From JAJTZA01 sp041749815 (GTDB lineage: Bacteria > Verrucomicrobiota > Verrucomicrobiia > Chthoniobacterales > Terrimicrobiaceae), in contig JBGTAR010000167.1 of NCBI GenBank assembly GCA_041749815.1, positions 1-6,101 of the forward strand: 6,101 bases of DNA, given 5' to 3'. Each line of letters begins with the position of its first letter. Position 1 is the first letter of the stretch. This document shows, in pieces, positions 1 to 4,927 of the stretch. The translations under genes were made by a program, and so were the position numbers. A model generated the notes under the pieces. It saw only the letters and a program-made list of their open reading frames with translations, had not been told where the DNA came from and ran no database searches.

Positions 1-102
1 AACAGGGTCTCCTGCCATGGCACTTAGAGATGAGATTAAAACGGTAAGGACCGCGATTTTATAAACCGCAGGTCGGGACATTTGGAACACTGGATTAATC
101 AT
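1..102 (-). CDS. 5' end of an exported protein of unknown function (partial)
   Basis: An open frame starts with ATG at 102 and stays open to the left edge, giving 34 codons. The visible residues form a good signal peptide: a short N-terminal stretch with Arg and Lys, a hydrophobic core (IAVLTVLISSL), then SAMA followed by GDPV, which suits signal peptidase I cleavage after residue 30. A second ATG at 81 (residue 8, MSRPAVYK) would give a more typical signal-peptide length and could be the true start. The gene begins 16 bp after the stop of the sialate O-acetylesterase gene, on the same strand, so it is probably the next gene of that operon. There is no Shine-Dalgarno sequence before either start; the leader of the first is C-rich. 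The mature part lies outside the window, so no function can be given. A secreted sulfatase, glycosidase or further esterase would fit the context, but that is only a guess. Confidence 0.65.
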   Translation of the reverse strand, partial: MINPVFQMSRPAVYKIAVLTVLISSLSAMAGDPV

Positions 103-118
103 GGCTGGGTCTGTAAAT

Positions 119-2026
119 TTAAAAACGGTGGATCTTGGAAAAGTCGGGCACGTTCGCCGCGTTTGAAACTTGGATGTCGGGACCATTGATCTCGGTTGGG
201 ATCTCAAAAAACCGGCTTCCATCGGTGCCGGTTTGGATGGGGCCGGTCTCCACGGGTGCCCCTTTGGAAGTCACTTTGGCTTCCTTCCACCCTGACGGGA
301 TTTGCGCCCGGACAGTGATTGTGCCGGTGGGACCTTTCCGATGAACAACATTAAAGAGGTATCCATCGCGCCGTACATGATTGACACTAAGTTCCACACC
401 GGGGCCAGGGGAGGCCATTTCCACCAGGGGAGGGCCCTGGGCTCCTTTGTTGATCCGGGTCCGGGGAACCGCGCGAAAACTGAAGGCCGGAAGTCCTTCC
501 TTGTTGAACAATGTTTCGTGGGGGTTCGCGTGCCACCCATAACTCACGTTGGCAGGGGCCTTGATGTCAGGGTGCGACAAAATCACGGAGTCACCTTCGA
601 TGACCACATCCGCCCAAACCATTTCCCCGGATTTGCCTTCCAACACAAAGCCGGAAATCCCATTTACTGACGGTTCATAAACGAGCCCACCGCCGATATT
701 CCGGAACTTTGCCTTCACTTTGTCACCGTCAATGGAGGCCTCCACCAACTCCGGGCCGGTGAAGACGGCTTCAGGTTTTCCAAAGATTCGCGCCAATGCG
801 GCGGAAGCCATTCTTTGGCCGGCTTCCTCCTTCATGGCCCAATGGGTCGTGGAATTTCCAAGATCGTAAAAATTGACCAGGACTCCCCGGCCTTCGGGGC
901 CGAAGGATTGTGAGGCGAGTAGGAAGTCCTCATCCACGCTTCTGCCGATTTCCACGGTGGGCTGGAGGGGGGGAGAGGCCGAGGTTTTTCGTGTCATAGA
1001 ACCCCAAATAAAATAAAAGTCCTGACCAAAAAGTTTTTGCCATTGCGCAATGTTGGCCACCAGCAACTCTTTATGTTTATTGCCTGGGCCGCTTTCCCCT
1101 TGATGCCACAAGACACCGCGGATGGCGAAGGGGGCCAGAGGGTGGACCAGAGCGTTATAGAGCACGGTTGGAAAATCTGGAATGCTGCTGTTGCTGCCGG
1201 GCCAACGTCCTTTGGGGGCTTGCCGCCAAGCCGCCAGTTCCGCCTCGAGCCCGGCCCAGTCCTTGTAGCTGAGGGAGGCTTTGGCCAGCTTCTGCTCGGC
1301 TTCCGTGAAGGCTTTGCTGAAATTGGGGAGATCAGGGAACTCTGCGGCGGTGGCCTCAAAGGTTTCTTTCGCCATCCATGAGGTCAGAGGCGTGCCGCTC
1401 ACAGCCACTTGGATCAAACCCACGGGAACTCCCAAGGTTTTGTTGAGATCCTTCGCAAAAAAGAATCCGATGCTCATGACTTTTACGGAAGAGTTTTTGT
1501 TAAGGATTTCCCAAGAAGCTGATCCTTGAATCTCAGGGTCCAAGTCGTTGAGAGGAGTGAGAGAGGCATACCCCGGAACATCAAAAAATCGAATCTGCGG
1601 GTACTCGGCATCCTCGGAATATTTTTTGAAAAACGGATAATCGATGGAGTCGTTGCGGAGCGGGCGGGCCATGTTGGATTGGCCGGCACAAATCCACACT
1701 TCTCCCACCAAAATGTCTTTCAACTCCTTGGAGTCTGAACCGGCTTGCACAGTCAGGGAGCGTCCTTCGGTGGAGACCTCCATCTGATCCAGCTCAATCT
1801 GCCACCGCCCCTGGTCATCGGCCTGCGCGGATTTTTGTTGGCCGGCAAAACTGACGGTTACGGATTGTTTGGGTTCTGCCCATCCCCAGATTGGCACGGA
1901 TTTTTCGCGCTGCAGGACCATTCGGTCTTGGAAAATTGTTGCCAACCGCAACTCGGCCCAAGCGGATGACGAAAGGCCGCAGAGGCTGAGGATTGAGCAG
2001 AGGATAAGGGGTAGTGGACCTTTCAT
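119..2026 (-). CDS. Exported sialate O-acetylesterase-like carbohydrate esterase (SASA domain)
   Basis: This protein probably removes O-acetyl or similar esters from sugars outside the cytoplasm. Residues 1-24 are a signal peptide ending SSAWA, before ELRLA. An N-terminal beta region follows with the family's 'LRLATIFQDRMVLQR' and 'VPIWGWAEP' blocks, then 'GRWQIEL'. The SGNH core opens with 'VGEVWICAGQSNM', where Ser117 is the expected nucleophile. It continues with 'GVLWHQGES' (His308 region) and ends with a block V-like segment 'STTHWAMKEEAGQRM', where His395 is the expected catalytic base and Asp388 lies nearby. The usual family ending, 'LFNKEGLPAFSFRAV', falls near residue 515. About 115 further residues, beta-rich in appearance, form a C-terminal extension I do not recognise. 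The ATG at 2026 is 13 bp after the stop of the 284-residue gene, with no Shine-Dalgarno sequence. Family membership is secure; the substrate is not, since many members in polysaccharide degraders act on acetylated plant or algal glycans rather than sialic acid. Confidence 0.9.
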   Translation of the reverse strand: MKGPLPLILCSILSLCGLSSSAWAELRLATIFQDRMVLQREKSVPIWGWAEPKQSVTVSFAGQQKSAQADDQGRWQIELDQMEVSTEGRSLTVQAGSDSKELKDILVGEVWICAGQSNMARPLRNDSIDYPFFKKYSEDAEYPQIRFFDVPGYASLTPLNDLDPEIQGSASWEILNKNSSVKVMSIGFFFAKDLNKTLGVPVGLIQVAVSGTPLTSWMAKETFEATAAEFPDLPNFSKAFTEAEQKLAKASLSYKDWAGLEAELAAWRQAPKGRWPGSNSSIPDFPTVLYNALVHPLAPFAIRGVLWHQGESGPGNKHKELLVANIAQWQKLFGQDFYFIWGSMTRKTSASPPLQPTVEIGRSVDEDFLLASQSFGPEGRGVLVNFYDLGNSTTHWAMKEEAGQRMASAALARIFGKPEAVFTGPELVEASIDGDKVKAKFRNIGGGLVYEPSVNGISGFVLEGKSGEMVWADVVIEGDSVILSHPDIKAPANVSYGWHANPHETLFNKEGLPAFSFRAVPRTRINKGAQGPPLVEMASPGPGVELSVNHVRRDGYLFNVVHRKGPTGTITVRAQIPSGWKEAKVTSKGAPVETGPIQTGTDGSRFFEIPTEINGPDIQVSNAANVPDFSKIHRF

Positions 2027-2039
2027 TGGTGGGAGCTTG

Positions 2040-2894
2040 TTAGGGTGTCTTCTGAGGAACGAGAGATTCTTTCAAAACCAGGAGGAATCCCTTGGCCATC
2101 ATTTCTTCCCCAGCCGGAAGGTTGGGATGCACCTCTGCGGGATCCGCGCTGTACTCAGGGCAGAACTGATTACCCACGCGAAAATCATCGCTCAGGATAG
2201 CCCCGAGATCATAAACAGGGACTTTTCCTTTGAGTTGCTCCCGCACCATATCTCCAAAGGCTTGGGAAGCATCATTTTCTTTGGCAAATTTGGGGCCCAT
2301 AAATCCTGACGTCACCGCGATGAATTTTATATGCGGATATTCTGCCTGCCAACGCTCCAGGGTCGACCGATACGTTTCAAACAAAGCGGGGGTGGCCGTG
2401 TGATAATACACAACCACCACATCCGCCGATTTGCCGAACCCGTGAGAACCCTCAGCCAATAAAGTGTTCACCTCCTCCAGCCTCTTGGTGTGGGGATGAT
2501 ACGTTGCCAAAAAATGCACAAACCTCGTTTTTTCAAACGCATCGGCGGGAATGATGTCCAGGTTTCCACCTTCTTTGAAAACATTGTATCGTTCATAGGA
2601 TGACACCAAGTCATACTTGCTGTCTTTCTTTGCCAGAGCTGTCAGGCCTTTCAAGAGGTTCAAACCAAAGGAACGGCTGGCAAGTAAGATCTTTTTACTG
2701 CGCAGCAGCTCCATGTCCTCTGCGGTGATTTGATCAAATCGCTCTTTGATGGATTTGGAATCCACATAGGGAGCGGATGCTTCGTCCGCCATCGCGGAAG
2801 AAGACATCGAAGCCGCAAAGGCTGCTGTTGCAAGAAGGCTGGAAGCCAGAAGTTGGGGGATGGTCATCATTTTATCAGAGCTCGATTTTCTCAA
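2040..2894 (-). CDS. Exported divergent SGNH-hydrolase-like protein
   Basis: This is probably a secreted or periplasmic SGNH-fold protein, perhaps an esterase. The N-terminus has a signal peptide with cleavage after SSSAMA (residue 36), before DEASAP. After a short helical linker comes 'KKILLASRSFGLNLLKGL', which resembles block I of a family usually reading 'GHQSVGxNIxxGL'. Ser75 and Gly77 are kept, but the Gly-His before the Ser is replaced by Ala-Ser. The middle 'SADVVVVYYHTA...TYRSTLERWQAEYPHIKFIAVT' is the usual central strand-helix-strand of that fold. The end 'DPAEVHPNLPAGEEMMAKGF' resembles block V, with His256 as base, though the Asp sits five rather than three residues before it. 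The start is uncertain. TTG at 2894 gives a basic N-region (R2, K3, K8), as signal peptides need. ATG at 2870 (residue 9) gives a more usual start codon but a tail without charge. An in-frame stop 12 nt upstream excludes anything longer. The gene lies between two esterase genes, 13 bp from the next. Confidence 0.7.
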   Translation of the reverse strand: MRKSSSDKMMTIPQLLASSLLATAAFAASMSSSAMADEASAPYVDSKSIKERFDQITAEDMELLRSKKILLASRSFGLNLLKGLTALAKKDSKYDLVSSYERYNVFKEGGNLDIIPADAFEKTRFVHFLATYHPHTKRLEEVNTLLAEGSHGFGKSADVVVVYYHTATPALFETYRSTLERWQAEYPHIKFIAVTSGFMGPKFAKENDASQAFGDMVREQLKGKVPVYDLGAILSDDFRVGNQFCPEYSADPAEVHPNLPAGEEMMAKGFLLVLKESLVPQKTP

Positions 2895-2921
2895 TGATAA
2901 GGGTCACACCCGCATCAAAGA

Positions 2922-2938
2922 ATCAATCAATTGATTAC
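2922..2938. promoter_or_regulatory. Candidate operator with palindromic core, copy 2
   Basis: The + strand reads ATCAATCAATTGATTAC. It contains a perfect 12-bp palindrome, AATCAATTGATT, at 2925-2936, in the 92-bp gap before the 284-residue gene. The same 17-nt word with one mismatch occurs at 4247-4263 on the opposite strand, before the 403-residue gene. Each copy also has the octamer TCCTTGCA (minus strand) further upstream, here at 2956-2963. The near edge of the element is 51 nt from the ATG at 2870 and 27 nt from the alternative TTG at 2894. A regulator-binding site is inferred from symmetry and recurrence only. Confidence 0.35.
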
Positions 2939-2986
2939 GCGTCCTGACGTGGATTTGCAAGGAAAACCCGAAGATGTGGGCTGGGG

Positions 2987-4198
2987 TCAGGGTGTGACAC
3001 CGGTGAGGGGATTACTGCAAACAACGTCCCAGACAGTCTGTTGGAGTGCGCGGATGAGTTCGGCATCGGCTTCGGGGTCAAATTGTTCCCATCCCTGACC
3101 ATCCATGGTGGCAGGCAAACCCACCGGGCTTTGGCCAGTCAGCGTTGCATACACAACCAATGACGTGACATATCCACCGATGGTGCCGTCCTTTGGTGAA
3201 TTATGGGGGAGGTCGGTGAAGTGATACCGGTCGGTAAAAAAATTCAGCACCCCATACCCGGCATCGAAGGGAACGGATGCCGGGATCGGGAAGATTTTTT
3301 GTGTGGCGCGAGCTTTGCCGTAATATTCAGCATTGGTGACACGGGTGAAGTAAGCCTCGATGCCAGGCAATTTCCCTTCTCTGATTTTTGTATCCAAGGC
3401 CGCAAGCACCTCTCCCCCGGGAATGAGTCGCACAGGGGTCGGAAGGTCTTTGTATTTCTCATTCAGCTCGGCGAGGAGTTTCACGTAAAATTCTTTCAGC
3501 GCGACGCCATTCCGGGGCTGACCCCCCATCACATCCAGCGTGTAGGGCGAGCCATAAAAGTCCGCGAAGGTGAACCCGGTGAAAGAGTTCCCAAAACCCT
3601 CTCCTTCCACATATTCCTTCGTGGTGGAGGGGTTGCGATAATGGATTCCCAGCACCTCAGGCCAGCCGCCCATGATATAAAACGTCTCCGAGGCTGTGTG
3701 ATTGGCGGGATTTTTCCCGCGGGAGAAATCGATAAATTTTCCCACCGTTTCGGCAGCCCCGGGAGCTCCCTCGGGATTTGCCGGAACATTCTCCAGCCAT
3801 TGGTTGTAAACCTGCAGGATCACGGCATCGAATTTCGCCGTTGAAAGGGCATGGGGGTAGTTTCCGTAGGGCTGTGTTTCCTCATTTCCGGTGCGAAGCG
3901 TCTTGCCATTGCGCATCAGCGTGAATTGGTTTTCCAGAGGGCAATCGGCCGCGCCCTGATGGCCGTAACCCAGCGTGCCGCCTGCTTGATTGAATAACCA
4001 ATCCAAGCGACCAAGGGAAAGCTGGCGAATCAGGCTGTTTCCAACAATGTAGACCTCCAGCTCCTTGGGACCCAAGCCACTGGATTTGTTGATCGGTTTA
4101 TCCTCTGTGCTCTGCTGCTCCGCACCAGTGAGCGGGACCGGTTGCATCAGCAAAATTGTCATAAAAACCGAAAAGGATGGTAGAGAGCGAAAGAACAT
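2987..4198 (-). CDS. Exported SGNH-type hydrolase (putative carbohydrate esterase)
   Basis: This is probably an extracytoplasmic ester hydrolase. Residues 1-26 form a signal peptide (hydrophobic core FSVFMTILLM, cleavage after LTGA). 'ELEVYIVGNSLIRQLSLGRLDWLF' is a GDSL-like block I, with Ser55 in GNSL as expected nucleophile. The segment 'QPYGNYPHALSTAKFDAVILQVYNQWL' (residues about 109-134) matches the 'alkaline/PYG...WD-V-LQ' pattern of secreted SGNH proteins common in Planctomycetes and Verrucomicrobia; Gln129 or Asn132 may shape the oxyanion hole. Block V is clear: 'TDRYHFTD', with Asp323 and His326 in the DxxH spacing, followed by 'GGYVTSLVVYATLTGQSPVGLP', the usual end of this family. 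A complete Ser-Asp-His set is thus visible. About 150 residues between the core blocks are lineage-specific. It is the first gene of the esterase cluster, after a 240-bp spacer, and the next gene lies 92 bp on. The ATG at 4198 has a C-rich leader (CACCCCCC) and no Shine-Dalgarno sequence. The substrate is unknown; acetylated polysaccharide is an inference from the neighbours. Confidence 0.75.
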   Translation of the reverse strand: MFFRSLPSFSVFMTILLMQPVPLTGAEQQSTEDKPINKSSGLGPKELEVYIVGNSLIRQLSLGRLDWLFNQAGGTLGYGHQGAADCPLENQFTLMRNGKTLRTGNEETQPYGNYPHALSTAKFDAVILQVYNQWLENVPANPEGAPGAAETVGKFIDFSRGKNPANHTASETFYIMGGWPEVLGIHYRNPSTTKEYVEGEGFGNSFTGFTFADFYGSPYTLDVMGGQPRNGVALKEFYVKLLAELNEKYKDLPTPVRLIPGGEVLAALDTKIREGKLPGIEAYFTRVTNAEYYGKARATQKIFPIPASVPFDAGYGVLNFFTDRYHFTDLPHNSPKDGTIGGYVTSLVVYATLTGQSPVGLPATMDGQGWEQFDPEADAELIRALQQTVWDVVCSNPLTGVTP

Positions 4199-4246
4199 GG
4201 GGGGTGGATGGGGCTTTGTTTCGGATTAGCAACTTCGCCAGCAGCG

Positions 4247-4263
4247 GTAATCAATTGTTTGAT
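4247..4263. promoter_or_regulatory. Candidate operator with palindromic core, copy 1
   Basis: The minus strand reads ATCAAACAATTGATTAC, which differs at one base from the element at 2922-2938 (there on the + strand). The core CAATTG is symmetric, so both orientations present the same central site. The near edge is 48 nt from the ATG of the 403-residue gene, close to the 51 nt between copy 2 and the ATG at 2870. The octamer TCCTTGCA lies 21 nt further upstream, at 4285-4292 (17 nt for copy 2). The position beside or over a possible -10 box would suit a repressor, but no binding protein is encoded in the window. Confidence 0.35.
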
Positions 4264-4289
4264 GCTAAATGCCAAAGTTGTAAGTGCAA
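4262..4289 (-). promoter_or_regulatory. Weak sigma-70-like promoter candidate
   Basis: On the minus strand, TTGCAC (4284-4289) and TAGCAT (4262-4267) are 16 nt apart, matching three and four positions of the TTGACA and TATAAT consensus. The site points at the 403-residue gene and its -10 box touches the palindromic element. Matches this loose arise easily by chance, so this is only a suggestion for where the esterase cluster's transcript starts. Confidence 0.2.
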
Positions 4290-4438
4290 GGAGATAGATA
4301 TCTTGGTCGGGCGATCGCTGGATAGGATGCGGTCCCACCAGAAATCATAATTCTATCGGATTACAATGATGAGAACCACAACCTACAACCAGAGTTTTTA
4401 TGTGGAAGAGAGTAGCCTCAAATGTCCGTTCGGCAGGT

Positions 4439-4900
4439 TTATGGTGCTGTGTACCTCTTGATTCGCAGCGCAATTTTGATATTGGGATACTCTTCGGAGA
4501 ACTCGTCATGGAAAGCGTCCAAAATCTCCTGAGTTGGAGCAGTGAACTCAATGTCTGGAATGGCCTGGACCTCAGCGAACTCCTCATCAGCAAACGCAAT
4601 GAAATCTTCGTTGTTTGTGCCATTCGCGGCTTCTTTCAATTTTGTTGCTGCTGATAGTGCCTTGATTTTATTCGGTTGAACAAAAATGTAAAAAAACTTT
4701 GCAGAATACAGCGCTGCCACGCTTGGCGCAGTGGTGTTCATTTCCGTATCAAACAGTGCGTTTAAACCGGTGTAGTTTTTTTGAAGCCACAAGGTCGTTA
4801 GTTGGTCTTCCAAAGTGGGTGGAGCTTGCGCCTCTAGACACACAATAGAAGGCATGGCAAGAAGTAACACCAACACACATATTTTCGTAATGTGAATCAT
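4439..4900 (-). CDS. Exported protein of unknown family, candidate immunity partner
   Basis: I do not recognise a named family in this 153-residue protein. It opens with a signal peptide (Lys6, hydrophobic core ICVLVLLLAMPSIV) and probable cleavage near the EAQA sequence at residues 23-26. The mature part looks mainly helical and is acidic, with 'LEDQLTTLWLQKNYTGLNALFD', 'VAALYSAKFFYIFVQPNKIKAL', and an Asp/Glu-rich stretch 'NNEDFIAFADEEFAEV'. It ends in 'YPNIKIALRIKRYTAP'. The gene starts 27 bp after the stop of the large secreted protein with a toxin-like C-terminus and must be cotranscribed with it unless a promoter hides in the gap. A small acidic protein encoded directly after a toxin-like tip is typical of an immunity protein. 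The signal peptide would place protection in the periplasm, implying a target outside the cytoplasm. A TPR-like accessory or chaperone for the large protein is an equally simple alternative. A weak GGAA lies 13 nt before the ATG. Confidence 0.75.
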   Translation of the reverse strand: MIHITKICVLVLLLAMPSIVCLEAQAPPTLEDQLTTLWLQKNYTGLNALFDTEMNTTAPSVAALYSAKFFYIFVQPNKIKALSAATKLKEAANGTNNEDFIAFADEEFAEVQAIPDIEFTAPTQEILDAFHDEFSEEYPNIKIALRIKRYTAP

Positions 4901-4927
4901 ATTTTCAAAATAGTTCCATACTGCATT

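Larger units (their letters stand above)
4199..4438. other. Intergenic spacer separating the two gene blocks
   Basis: This 240-bp stretch is the longest gap between genes. It holds the weak promoter candidate and the palindromic element described separately, both within 100 bp of the 403-residue gene. The part nearer the 153-residue gene (about 4300-4438) should contain that gene's transcription end, but I see no GC-rich hairpin followed by a T run on the minus strand. I see no small gene with a convincing start or recognisable product, and no tRNA-like structure. Confidence 0.5.

Noticed and set aside
302..670. A 122-codon open frame on the + strand
   Set aside because: It is antisense to the sialate O-acetylesterase and its product has no recognisable features; it is a shadow of a GC-rich gene.
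3203..3844. A 213-codon open frame on the + strand
   Set aside because: It lies wholly inside the 403-residue SGNH gene on the other strand, whose motifs (GNSL, DRYH) and signal peptide are clear. The + strand product shows no signal, domain or codon pattern of its own.
4296..4318. 8-bp palindromes AGATATCT (4296-4303) and GCGATCGC (4311-4318)
   Set aside because: Single copies of 8-bp palindromes are expected by chance, and they recur nowhere else in the window's spacers.
4300..4438. Rho-independent terminator after the 153-residue gene
   Set aside because: No stable GC-rich stem followed by a T run could be found on the minus strand; the repeats present (such as GGTTGTAGGTTGTGGTT) are direct, not inverted.
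4400..4654. Short overlapping frames on both strands near the end of the 153-residue gene
   Set aside because: They overlap a frame with a clear signal peptide and good spacing from its neighbour, and their products look random.
4838..4849. Possible lipobox SIVC in the 153-residue protein
   Set aside because: Val before the Cys does not fit the lipobox, which needs Gly, Ala or Ser at that position; ordinary signal peptidase I cleavage is more likely.
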